Source: Pirellula sp. SH-Sr6A (lineage in GTDB: Bacteria; Planctomycetota; Planctomycetia; Pirellulales; Pirellulaceae). Taken from it: 64,000 nucleotides of DNA. The notes under the pieces were generated by a model. The model ran no database searches. It had not been told where the DNA came from and worked only from the letters and a program-made list of their open reading frames with translations. This document shows, in pieces, positions 16,640 to 25,624 of the stretch. The translations under genes were made by a program, and so were the position numbers. How positions within the stretch are numbered: position 1 is the first letter of the stretch; the number at the start of each line of letters is the position of its first letter. The stretch covers positions 5,375,988 through 5,439,987 of the forward strand of contig NZ_CP011272.1 of NCBI RefSeq assembly GCF_001610875.1. The letters run 5' to 3'.

Positions 16640-19600
16640 TCATCGGGTACGCCACCGTCCTCCGCTACTGAACGATTTCCAACCCAATAGCAACCACCGA
16701 ACCAAAGCCGACGCGAGCCAAAGGGCCCAAAGCAGCATGGCCAATCGGTAATACCAAATGGAAACCGAAACAATGGACGGTCGAGGCAGTTCGCCCAAGG
16801 CTTTTGGAGCGTACCAGTTGAGGAAATGACCATAGGAGCCGTTTCCTACGATGAACATCTCGGGGCTTCCCAAAAGACCTTTTCCTACGACGACAATAAG
16901 GATTCCAAAGACGATAAACGTCATAGCAACCAGCAGGATTTGAAGCAGATTGAACTGCCAAGCACGAAATGAACTTGGGTCTGTTCGCTGGCGCCAGCCA
17001 AGCCACAACAGCCAGCCGACCACGATGATTCCCGCTATGGCATGCAACTGCGTGAGTCCCAACGCGAGCATGATCCATTCGAATCGCGTGAGAGGTGAAG
17101 TGGACAGACTGCCTAGGACAATAGCGAGTAACAATGCCGTCGAAAGATAGATCCACATGCGGACCGCAGGACCGCGCAGAGGTCCATCGGTCCAAAGGAT
17201 CCAACGGTTCGATGGAACTTCTACGAGCGTGGTCACGTTGGCGCTCATCACCGGCAATTGGACCGATTCGATGTTGGTCCAGGTTGCAAGGGGTTGGTTC
17301 GTTTCCCAGCTCAACTCGATTTGCTGTTCCCCGGGTTGCAGGTTCACCATCAATTGGCCATCGATCCGTCGAACAGGCTGTTTTCGTTTGTCGAGGGTGA
17401 GAGATCCGATCTCGGCTTCCGGTTCAATTTGAAGGACGAAATCTCCGCCGATGCTGCTCACGACGTCGACCGTCAAGTTTGTCTTGCGTTGACGTGCACC
17501 CAGGGAAATCGTTCGTGCGACACGCTTTACCGTGACGCTTTCGCCAGCCACTGCCTGGGGACGACGAATGTCCAATGTTACCTTCTCACCTGGCCAAGCT
17601 TGCCAAGTGGGTATCAAATCGCCTGCAGATTCTTCGTAAATGGGAGTCAATCCCGTGGAGGCAATGTTCCAGATAGGGGAACTGATCAAGACCCATCGTT
17701 CCACATAGTCACCGGACGCCAACGCGTTCAGGCCGTCCACGCTCGAATCGAAGGCCTCCAGCACCAGAGATGGTGTGGGCTCCAATTCGCTTTCCCAGGC
17801 GAATTCCGATTGGTCGGCCGTCAGATTCACTGGAACCAGCTTGGAATCGGCATCGGCAATCGAGCTCATGACTCGTTCACCTGGTATCAACGGAATTCGC
17901 AACGCAATGGCTTTTCCAGTGGACGATAACCGGGTGACCTTGTTGTGCACCTTCCAGACAAGCCCGAGTTCCAGCCTTCGTTCGACCAAAACAATCGGAC
18001 GATACACTCGCTGATCGTACTTCGCTTCTTCCGATCCAGATTTCTCCACTCGCGTAAAGAAGAGTTGGCTTTCAGGAATCCCGTGTCCATTCACTCCCGT
18101 CACCTGCCACTGCGGTGCCGAGATGCTCACCCGCTTCGGCGGAAGAATGAAACCCATCTCCCAGTCATTGGCAACGGCGAGATAGCCCTTCACTTGAATT
18201 CGGTGCACTCCGGCCGGCACAACGACCCACAAGTGCCCATCGTCTCGGCGGCAAACAGGTGGCGTTGATGAAGGCCTCGCTAGGTTTGCTTCCCCGAATT
18301 CCTCGATTCGCACCATCGCGGGAGACCAAATCGACAGCTTTCCGGGAATCGGTATGGCAACTTGGTGCGCTGCATGGACCTCCAGGGACATCTCTATTTC
18401 GGCTTCTTCAATGCGAACGTCTAGCTGAGCGATCGTGGTGGTGTTCGGTATTGGATTTGGGGACTGCAGTAGTCGTTGCCGCAGCTGGTCGAGCATGACT
18501 TGATCGGGTAACTGCCCAAAACAAAACGAAGCGTTAGAAAGAAAAACAAATAGAATCACCGAAGAAGTCGTTGGCTGAATCACTTGGGTAGGAATGCTCC
18601 AGCGCTTTTTCGTACGGGAGCGAAGTAGCGTCGCCGCTAGGAGTACGAGCAAACAACATCGAAGGACCGCGAGAATTCGGTGTAGCGTAAGGGGAATGTA
18701 GACCGGGTAAAGTCGCTGCTCTCCTGTTACCGGACCATCCCAACGACAAACGATCCAAGTGCCCAGCCAATCGGGTTTGGCAGGACCGGTTTGCATCCTT
18801 GAGGAAGGATCGAATGCCAAGTTGGCCGCTTGCGCTGCTTCTTGCTTGCTCGCATTGGACTTCACGGAGGAGGGAGATGACCTTTGGGACTCGAGAGCAG
18901 GCGGGGAATCTTCACGCAGGCTCTCTGCAACGCTCGCCGATTGCATGTAGCCCTTCTCGAGAGTTGGGAACATGGGTCTCTCCGAGTAGGGAATGCCTAC
19001 AGGTTCCAATTGAGGGTAGAGGACCAACTGGATCTCTCGAGACAAAAACGGAACGAGATTCAGCAATATAAGACCTAAGGCGAGAAGCCTCCAAGCTTCC
19101 AACCATCGCTTTCCTGCGCCATCGTTCACCACGCGGAGCAGGGCGACAGGAAGCAAAAGAAACAACCAGGTCCAGCGGGGTGACCCTGGTTCGTGATACG
19201 AGATTCCAAATGCAATCAGTGCGAGAATTCCCGCGGGGATCCCCCAGAGTCGATAAACAGCGAGAGCAAAGACCAGTACAAGAAAAAGATCGAGCAGACT
19301 CCAAGCAGTGAGCCAATCGCCTTCGACCCTATCTGCTCCAAAGACGGCAAACATGCGCCAGCCAGGAGGAAGCGACAGAGTAACGCGCAACGAATCGACA
19401 TCGGCGATCCACCCCGTCGCTGGAAGGGAAGTCGAGCGATCGATTCTACCCAAGGCCTCCAAGTCTGGATTCCGACTTCGAATTTCAACTCCTTGCTGGC
19501 CGTTGATCGGATTGGATGTAATCAGTTGTCGTTCCCCGTTGAGTCGCACCATTCCCAATTGATGCGATTCGGATACATCGAGTCGCCATGATTGTTGCAG

Positions 19601-20740
19601 TTCCCCTCGCAGTCGATCTTGAAACGTGATTCCACTTCCATCGTCATCCAACCAGAAATGCCTTGTGATCGCGAGTCCCTTCGGCTTTTGCATTCCCATT
19701 CCACGCATCTTTTCGCTCAATTGGAATGCTGTTTGGGTCTGCCACTGATAGACCTGCCAGGATCTCCAAGCTTCGGGATAGGTGGTTTTTTGGACATCGA
19801 TGGGCTGAAGACCTTCAAGCTCAGCGACTCGGAAGCTAGGATTCGCTTGGAACCCGATCAGTTCTTGGGGAACGGCTGGCCGTTTGCCTTCCGCGTAGCG
19901 GAACTCTCGGAGGTCGCTTTTGCGATATGCCGAGATCTCGATGATCCATTTGCCGGGCCGAACTTGAACTTTCATCTCACCCTGGTCGTCGATCGCGACG
20001 GGGATCGGAGCTTCGATAGAAGACAATTGCCAACCGTCAGGCAGAATGCATCCAAGGTTTTCTTCGCGACTGCGTCCTGACACCGAAAGCTCCACCTGCG
20101 TAGTTAACCAAAGAGGAATCCCGTCTCGGATCAATCGATAGACGTTGGTCGAGAGCAGATCTTGTACGGCTTGCTCATTCGGCTGCCGGTTCAGCCAGAG
20201 TGTTCCGGCTGCGTCCCAATTGGGGATGGCGATAGGAGCACCCTCCCGGATCAACGCAACGATTCCAATCGATGAGGGCAAGGAGATCTTTTGTGGAATC
20301 GCACTCCAGCGGAATTCCCCGTTCAGTTGATAAGTACCCGGCTCGAGCTGCACCGCAGGATGCTCCTGATTTGCTAGCACGGCAATCGGAACACCATTGG
20401 ACGCCACATTTTGGGGCCAATTCTGCGAGTCCCCCGGGAGAGAAACCCAAGTGTCCACGAAAACCACGACCTCCATCTGCCAGGTGGCTCTGTCGGCGAG
20501 AACTTCGAGGTTCAAGCTAGAAGACCAAGAATGGATGCGAGTTTGAGGAATATCGAAAGTAGGAGGCGCAACCTTTTGGCTTGCATCCCACAGAACCCAT
20601 GCTTTCCAGTCCTGGAGCGCGGGGGGAATGTCGGTGGTTTGCGCATCGACATGAGGGACCCAAAGCGAGAAAATCCATAGGAACAGAGTCAACGACGAGA
20701 ACCCAAGTTTCCCACGTGGATGGGGTGCGTTTTGAAGCAT
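16640..20740 (-). CDS. Very large secreted/membrane protein of unknown function
   Basis: The product is 1366 aa from the ATG at 20740; a further in-frame ATG at 20839 adds 33 residues without a signal sequence. It starts with a signal peptide (LTLFLWIFSLWVPHVDAQ). Hydrophobic segments lie at about 480-575 and near 693 and 725-740, and four or so lie at the C-terminus (about 1195-1215, 1222-1250, 1262-1288, 1326-1355). Between them are two long, probably beta-rich extracytoplasmic regions that look like repeats of one module: each has an LEPGTYQL/LQPGEQQIELSWE-type strand and a GDSQ/GEQRL context. I recognise no family or catalytic motif. It is downstream of nothing obvious, and the channel gene follows about 50 bp after its end. 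Confidence 0.6.
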   Translation of the reverse strand: MLQNAPHPRGKLGFSSLTLFLWIFSLWVPHVDAQTTDIPPALQDWKAWVLWDASQKVAPPTFDIPQTRIHSWSSSLNLEVLADRATWQMEVVVFVDTWVSLPGDSQNWPQNVASNGVPIAVLANQEHPAVQLEPGTYQLNGEFRWSAIPQKISLPSSIGIVALIREGAPIAIPNWDAAGTLWLNRQPNEQAVQDLLSTNVYRLIRDGIPLWLTTQVELSVSGRSREENLGCILPDGWQLSSIEAPIPVAIDDQGEMKVQVRPGKWIIEISAYRKSDLREFRYAEGKRPAVPQELIGFQANPSFRVAELEGLQPIDVQKTTYPEAWRSWQVYQWQTQTAFQLSEKMRGMGMQKPKGLAITRHFWLDDDGSGITFQDRLRGELQQSWRLDVSESHQLGMVRLNGERQLITSNPINGQQGVEIRSRNPDLEALGRIDRSTSLPATGWIADVDSLRVTLSLPPGWRMFAVFGADRVEGDWLTAWSLLDLFLVLVFALAVYRLWGIPAGILALIAFGISYHEPGSPRWTWLFLLLPVALLRVVNDGAGKRWLEAWRLLALGLILLNLVPFLSREIQLVLYPQLEPVGIPYSERPMFPTLEKGYMQSASVAESLREDSPPALESQRSSPSSVKSNASKQEAAQAANLAFDPSSRMQTGPAKPDWLGTWIVCRWDGPVTGEQRLYPVYIPLTLHRILAVLRCCLLVLLAATLLRSRTKKRWSIPTQVIQPTTSSVILFVFLSNASFCFGQLPDQVMLDQLRQRLLQSPNPIPNTTTIAQLDVRIEEAEIEMSLEVHAAHQVAIPIPGKLSIWSPAMVRIEEFGEANLARPSSTPPVCRRDDGHLWVVVPAGVHRIQVKGYLAVANDWEMGFILPPKRVSISAPQWQVTGVNGHGIPESQLFFTRVEKSGSEEAKYDQRVYRPIVLVERRLELGLVWKVHNKVTRLSSTGKAIALRIPLIPGERVMSSIADADSKLVPVNLTADQSEFAWESELEPTPSLVLEAFDSSVDGLNALASGDYVERWVLISSPIWNIASTGLTPIYEESAGDLIPTWQAWPGEKVTLDIRRPQAVAGESVTVKRVARTISLGARQRKTNLTVDVVSSIGGDFVLQIEPEAEIGSLTLDKRKQPVRRIDGQLMVNLQPGEQQIELSWETNQPLATWTNIESVQLPVMSANVTTLVEVPSNRWILWTDGPLRGPAVRMWIYLSTALLLAIVLGSLSTSPLTRFEWIMLALGLTQLHAIAGIIVVGWLLWLGWRQRTDPSSFRAWQFNLLQILLVAMTFIVFGILIVVVGKGLLGSPEMFIVGNGSYGHFLNWYAPKALGELPRPSIVSVSIWYYRLAMLLWALWLASALVRWLLLGWKSFSSGGRWRTR

Positions 20741-21236
20741 GCGACAAACTCGCTGTAAAGAAGAGGTACTGCGCGGGACTCGAAGGGAGCCTTTATTGTA
20801 ATTTCCAAATCGGGACTCCGTTGGCTCTGCGCACCCCATGGAAAAATCGCATAGAAAAGTGGGGGAAGATTTCCTCTGAATTCTTCCCGCTTCTCAAATT
20901 CCTTTCACTTTTTCGATTGACTTTAGCCGACGAAAGGGGCACACTTCAGGTGTCTGATTTTCAGTTGATCCAACTTCTTCTCAAGACGAACCCAAAGCCC
21001 TTTGTGGCGGCTTCACTTCTTCGAGGATTCGGTTTTCTGTTAGTTGGAGTTTTTTTGCAGTTTGTGTGTGTGATCCGAACGGGTTGTTCGGGGCGACGAA
21101 CTTGCAACCGTTTTTGATTTTCTGATTTGCTCGCGTTGTCGTACGGATTGGGTTTTCTGACTTGGTTTTTCTACCCGTTCAGTTTGCCTGCTTTCTTGAT
21201 TGATGATGGATGTGTGGATTGGATAGGAGTAGTGTT
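20741..21236. other. Intergenic region and T-rich leader of the RRM gene
   Basis: About 500 bp separate the divergent 1366-aa membrane protein gene from the RRM gene. I see no coding sequence. The plus strand is strikingly T-rich and purine-poor from about 21040 to 21200, with runs such as TTTTTTTG and TTTTTGATTTTCTGATTTG, suggesting a long unstructured 5' leader. TTGACT at 20917-20922 could be a -35 hexamer, but no convincing -10 follows at normal spacing. AGGAG at 21225-21229 is the RRM ribosome-binding site. Confidence 0.4.
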
Positions 21237-21593
21237 ATGACGAATATTTATGTTGGAAATCTTTCATTTCGTGCTACCGAGAGCGAACTGCGTGATGCGT
21301 TCTCTCAGTACGGCGATGTGACCAAGGTTAGCATCATCACCGACCGCGAAACCGGTCGATCCCGTGGCTTCGGCTTCGTGGAAATGAGCAATTCCCAAGA
21401 AGCGCGAGCAGCCATCCAAGGCCTCAACCAAACGACCCTCGGCGATCGCGAAATCTCCTGCAACGAAGCTCGCGAACGTGAAAGCCGTCCATCCGGCGGT
21501 GGATACGGCGGAGGCGGCGGCGGCCGTGACAATGGTTACGGTGGTGGCGGCGGCGGCAAGCGAGATTACCAATCGCGCGGTTCCCGCTACTAA
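21237..21593 (+). CDS. Glycine-rich RRM RNA-binding protein
   Basis: A 118-aa single RNA-recognition-motif protein. RNP2 is IYVGNL (residues 4-9) and RNP1 is RGFGFVEM (about 43-50). The last 35 residues are a Gly/Arg/Tyr tail (GGGYGGGGGGRDNGYGG). This is the architecture of bacterial glycine-rich RBPs known from cyanobacteria and planctomycetes, often cold-induced, which bind single-stranded RNA. The ATG at 21237 has an AGGAG Shine-Dalgarno 7 bp upstream, giving the canonical MTNIYVGNL start; a frame from 21210 adds nine non-family residues. A strong intrinsic terminator follows at 21639-21669, so it is monocistronic with a long T-rich leader. Confidence 0.93.
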   Translation: MTNIYVGNLSFRATESELRDAFSQYGDVTKVSIITDRETGRSRGFGFVEMSNSQEARAAIQGLNQTTLGDREISCNEARERESRPSGGGYGGGGGGRDNGYGGGGGGKRDYQSRGSRY

Positions 21594-21638
21594 GACTGCA
21601 TCTCTCGCCACAGCGAGAAATGACATAAACAATCAAAG

Positions 21639-21669
21639 GCCGGCTCTAGTCATAGAGCTGGCTTTTTTT
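21639..21669 (+). terminator. Intrinsic terminator of the RRM gene
   Basis: GCCGGCTCTA and TAGAGCTGGC form a 10-bp stem (one G-T pair) around a GTCA loop, followed by a run of seven T. It lies 46 bp after the RRM stop and its T run touches the stop codon of the convergent histidine kinase gene. Confidence 0.9.
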
Positions 21670-23914
21670 ATTGGTGCATCGAGTCGTTGAGCGGCAGATT
21701 CGATCCGAACTCGTCAATAAGTTGTTTGCAATGCGGAATATCTTCGTCGATCGCAGCTTTCTCCAATGAGACCATGAGCGATGCGATATGATGTAGCCTT
21801 GCGTTTCCGGCACTCCCTTGTAACCGGTGCGCAATCATACGAATGCAGTCGAGCCGATTCTCTTCGATCGATCTTCGCAACTCTTTGCAATCGATTACGC
21901 TCTGCTCCAAAACCAAGTGCTGGAGTTGCTTTTCCAAAGCAAGCCAACTGTCTCCCGACGGAATGGACTCGGATCCTGGCTGTCGGATGGAACATTCGTC
22001 TGGGCTAGGGCCAACTAATTTGGACAGACGCATTCGAAAAGCATGGAAATCGATCGGCTTGGCAAAACAATCTTTTACCTCATATGGATGCTCGAGGACA
22101 AAAGGTGCCGCGAGCGAATCCGCTGTGATCACAACGGTATCGATCCTCTTCTCAATTCGACTCAAAGCTGTGAGCAAGTCCAGACCTGCAATGTCTGGCA
22201 ATTCCCAGTCTAGAAAAAGCCAACACGGAGTATCGTTTTGCAGGGCTTGGATCAGAGCCGTGCCTGTGGCGAATACCCGGGTCTGGTACCCAAGTCGTTG
22301 AAGATAAGATCGCAACAGTAGTCGATTCGCACGACAATCATCGACGACAAATGCCATCGGACGTAACTCCTTGCGATCGTATCTCCTGCGTCGCGACTTC
22401 GTAGATTCACGGGCGATCGGTTTTTTCGGAGCCGCAGCTACTTCCCACAACGCCATCGTCGGTAGGGAAACGCAAACGGTCGTTCCTTTCCCTAGCTCGC
22501 TTTCCAGTTGGATCGCACCGTCCATCGCGTTCACAAGCGACTCGACCACGCTCAGCCCCAAGCCAAGCCGTGTCCCCAGTTCTCCCGTCGATCGGAGTGA
22601 GTCGCCGCGAACCTTCGGTTGTTCAATGATTTCGAACGCGTCGAAGATCCGTCGTTGATGCTCTACGGAGATCCCGATTCCCGAATCCGAGACACGTATC
22701 CTTAGGTTGCCCCGCCGTCGATCCCCTTGATCCTCGCCGCGATCCTCAGGCTCAAACGCAAACTCCAATTTCACAAATCCACGCTCGGTATAGCGAATCG
22801 CGTTCTGCAAAAGGTTCAAAATGATCTGTTGGGTACGAATCGGATCCAATACGAGCCAATCGGGAAACGACGGCTGGGTATGGCTGTGAAACTCCAATCC
22901 CTTTTGCTCCGCGGCTGGCACCAGGAGCCCCGAGACCATTTGGAGGAAACGAGAGGATCTCACCTTCTTTCTTCGAACGCGAATGGCTTTCCGGGAATCG
23001 AGTGTCGAAACGTCTAGCAAGTCGCTAACCAACTGGTTGAGATGGCGGGTTGCCTGACTCGCCATTCGCATCCTTCGCACATCGATATCGCTTAGAGTTG
23101 ATTTCTTGATCAACCCGAGCGTTCCTAAGATGGCGTGGAGGGGAGTCCGAAGTTCATGGCTGACGCGCGCGAGAAAGTCACTCTTGGCTTGGTTTGCGAT
23201 CTCCGCAGCTTTTTTGGCTGCTACCATTTCGGAGTGTGTTTTCTCCACCCGATCAAAGGATCGAACCAGCGAACGTATCGCAGGCGTAAAGATAAAGATC
23301 CCTTCGAAGAGGAGCACCCCAAGCGTGATCCATAGCAGCGCTCTCTCCGTCGATTCAAGACGGCTAACTCGATCGCGTGCTTCCATTTCGTAAAGTCCGA
23401 CGATTTGATCCATCCCCAGCAAGAACCGGTCGCTGGCTTGGATCATCTCTGGAATCGCCAGCGTGTTCGATTCGTTTTCTAGCAGGGATTGGCCCGCTGA
23501 GCGAATAAGTTCAAAGTCCGACTCGATACCGGCGAACGCTTCTTCGATGCGATGAGTCTCTAAGATTTGATTCGGATAGTCACCAGATCGACCTCGGAGC
23601 AGCCGATGGCTGTCGATCCATAGCCCTATGTCTTCGCGAAGCGTATGCAGCTTTATGGAGGCATCGCCGTTATCCGTTCGCAACGTTTCCAGTGTTGAAA
23701 GTTCGAGGATCGTTCGAGAAATGCGTTGGGAAAGCATACGCTGCCTACCCGCCACGTTGACAATTCTCGCATCCTGTTCGATGGATTCCAATGTCCTTTG
23801 AATAAGCCATTGTCCGGCAATGGAGAGGCAAGCAATCAGCGAAAGAGCGATGATGTACAAGACTCGTAAGCGAGCGATTGGCGCTTTCGAAAAAAGCGAA
23901 TTCGTCTCCATCAC
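21668..23914 (-). CDS. Hybrid sensor histidine kinase with NarX-like nitrate P-box sensor, REC and HPt
   Basis: The 748-aa inner-membrane kinase has TM1 at about 16-36, a roughly 150-residue periplasmic helical sensor, and TM2 at about 190-215. The sensor starts with NVAGRQRMLSQR (53-64), matching the NarX/NarQ P-box pattern NxAGxxRMxSxR (PilJ-type sensor domain), with the nitrate-contact arginine position as R59. HisKA has HELRTP (phosphoacceptor H253). HATPase follows with NLLQNAIRYT, VSDSGIGIS and GLGLSVV. REC has the acceptor Asp in FLDWELPD (about D569) and Lys in FAKPID. HPt has MIAHRLQGSAGN (about H696). The gene overlaps the upstream NtrC-type regulator by ATGA, so the two are translationally coupled. 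It lies next to the nitrate assimilation operon, so I infer a nitrate/nitrite ligand. Confidence 0.9.
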   Translation of the reverse strand: MMETNSLFSKAPIARLRVLYIIALSLIACLSIAGQWLIQRTLESIEQDARIVNVAGRQRMLSQRISRTILELSTLETLRTDNGDASIKLHTLREDIGLWIDSHRLLRGRSGDYPNQILETHRIEEAFAGIESDFELIRSAGQSLLENESNTLAIPEMIQASDRFLLGMDQIVGLYEMEARDRVSRLESTERALLWITLGVLLFEGIFIFTPAIRSLVRSFDRVEKTHSEMVAAKKAAEIANQAKSDFLARVSHELRTPLHAILGTLGLIKKSTLSDIDVRRMRMASQATRHLNQLVSDLLDVSTLDSRKAIRVRRKKVRSSRFLQMVSGLLVPAAEQKGLEFHSHTQPSFPDWLVLDPIRTQQIILNLLQNAIRYTERGFVKLEFAFEPEDRGEDQGDRRRGNLRIRVSDSGIGISVEHQRRIFDAFEIIEQPKVRGDSLRSTGELGTRLGLGLSVVESLVNAMDGAIQLESELGKGTTVCVSLPTMALWEVAAAPKKPIARESTKSRRRRYDRKELRPMAFVVDDCRANRLLLRSYLQRLGYQTRVFATGTALIQALQNDTPCWLFLDWELPDIAGLDLLTALSRIEKRIDTVVITADSLAAPFVLEHPYEVKDCFAKPIDFHAFRMRLSKLVGPSPDECSIRQPGSESIPSGDSWLALEKQLQHLVLEQSVIDCKELRRSIEENRLDCIRMIAHRLQGSAGNARLHHIASLMVSLEKAAIDEDIPHCKQLIDEFGSNLPLNDSMHQ

Positions 23915-25410
23915 ACGCCAGCTCCGCTTTCGCTCGTAGCCTCTGGTCCTGCCTCCGGATCATCCATGGATTCGTCAGCTATCAAACCAAGCGTCAGCAT
24001 CTTCTTCCGAAGACTAGTTCGCGTCATACCCAGAATGCGAGCTGCGGCAGCTCTGTTTCCCGATGTGTGGTGCAATACCAAGGGCAGCAAGGTCAATTCC
24101 AGTTTTTCGATGCAAAGGTCATACAGAGAAGATACTTGTCGGTCCTTTAGTTGCTCTTTCGCATAGGCCAGTAGGTCAAAGGACTTGAGAGGAGTGTTGC
24201 TCGCACTGGCGGCGGAGTCGGAATTCGGTGATTCCAATCCATGTCTGTCCTTCGCATGCGACGGAGTGTCATTCGTTCGAAGATCGCTGAGCAGACCTCG
24301 TAGCGCATCGTTCGCTTGGATAACTCCTCTGGACTCGAGCAAAACACGATCTAAAACACTCTTTAGTTCGGCCACATTTCCGGGCCACGAGTATTCACGT
24401 AGCAAATGCATTGCTTCGGGGCTGACCCTGGGCGTATGGCCATCCTGCGTCGATCGAATTTGGGACGCCTTCTGTAGGAAATGGGAAACCAGCAGCTCGA
24501 GATCGCCATCTCTCCTTCGGAGGGGAGGAAGGGCGATGAGTGTCGAACTCAATAGATAAAAAAAGTCGCTACGGAGCACACCTCTGTCGAGCAGATGGCG
24601 AGTTGATGTGGAAGTCGTAAAAAACCACCTCGTGCGCCTAGGCGATGACTCTGTCTCGTCGCGAAGCAATTGCAAGATGCGAGATTGGTTTGCGAGGGAG
24701 AGATGCTCGATATCCTCGACGAGAATGGTCCGATGCTGTCCTTCCTTATGATCGATTGGCTTGGGATTCGAGAGCTCTGCGATCAGCGAATCGATATCGT
24801 TCGCCATGTGTTTCTCGATCGGAAACGATCGAAATTCGCCGTATTGATGAATGGTTCTCGCGACGAGTTCCTTTCCTGTCCCGGGTTCCCCTTCAATCAG
24901 AACGGCGTTTCGAATCGCTGCCAATCGACCGATGGACTTGTACACCTCCTGCATCAATCGGCATCGTCCCACCAAAATTTCTTGGGACGGATTCATGGGG
25001 TCATCGAGTACGACGGGGGTTCGCATCAACTCTCGATACTCGAGCGCTTCCAAGAGGCGTTGCTGGAGAAAGGAAAAGTCGAGCGGCTTCGGTAGATAGT
25101 CGAAAGCTCCCTTTCTCGTGGCTTCGATGGCGGTACTCGCATCGGATTGAGCCGTGACAAACAATATGGGCCGAAGTCGATCGTTTGAAAGGAGAGCCTC
25201 GATGCATTCCAATCCCGCGCCATCCGGAAGCAGTTGATCGAGAAGAATAACATCGAAACGATGATCCGCAGCGAGGCTTTTCCCCTTCTGAAGCGTGCGT
25301 GCACCGATGATGCTCACCCCCTTGGGCAAAAGTCCTTCGACTAGGGGAACCATGCTGGGGTCATCATCAATGACTAAAACTCTGGCTTCTCCGACCAAAA
25401 TCAAAATCAC
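23911..25410 (-). CDS. NtrC-family response regulator lacking GAFTGA
   Basis: The 499-aa regulator has an N-terminal REC domain (VLVIDDD, phospho-Asp in VILLDQLLPDG, FVTAQS, LPKPLD). A sigma54-activator-type AAA+ domain follows, with Walker A GEPGTGKE and a loose Walker B (RTILVEDIE in place of GGTLFLDEI). It has the arginine-containing LRSDFFYLLSS and LREYSWPGNVAELK. A Fis-type helix-turn-helix (NRAAAARILGMTRTSLRKK) closes the protein. The region between the Walker motifs is shortened and has no GAFTGA loop, the element that contacts sigma54, so it may not open sigma54 promoters. The start appears to be GTG at 25410. The coupled hybrid kinase follows with a 4-bp overlap, and the nitrate porin gene is immediately upstream. 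Confidence 0.88.
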   Translation of the reverse strand: MILILVGEARVLVIDDDPSMVPLVEGLLPKGVSIIGARTLQKGKSLAADHRFDVILLDQLLPDGAGLECIEALLSNDRLRPILFVTAQSDASTAIEATRKGAFDYLPKPLDFSFLQQRLLEALEYRELMRTPVVLDDPMNPSQEILVGRCRLMQEVYKSIGRLAAIRNAVLIEGEPGTGKELVARTIHQYGEFRSFPIEKHMANDIDSLIAELSNPKPIDHKEGQHRTILVEDIEHLSLANQSRILQLLRDETESSPRRTRWFFTTSTSTRHLLDRGVLRSDFFYLLSSTLIALPPLRRRDGDLELLVSHFLQKASQIRSTQDGHTPRVSPEAMHLLREYSWPGNVAELKSVLDRVLLESRGVIQANDALRGLLSDLRTNDTPSHAKDRHGLESPNSDSAASASNTPLKSFDLLAYAKEQLKDRQVSSLYDLCIEKLELTLLPLVLHHTSGNRAAAARILGMTRTSLRKKMLTLGLIADESMDDPEAGPEATSESGAGV

Positions 25411-25624
25411 TCGCTTTAGAGAAGATGCAACGATGCAAGCTCAGAGGTGGCAGCCCCTCGGCTCGCGGGCAAAACGGGAGAGGCGTTTTGCTTCGGAAAA
25501 AGACGCAACGGGATCAGTATACCTTTGCAGAGGCGAAACTTCCTCACTCAACCGGCGCAAATCTTGGAACGAGGAAACCGTTTCACCCCCGATCCTGGCC
25601 GTCGGAAAGTCGAGTCCCTAGGCC

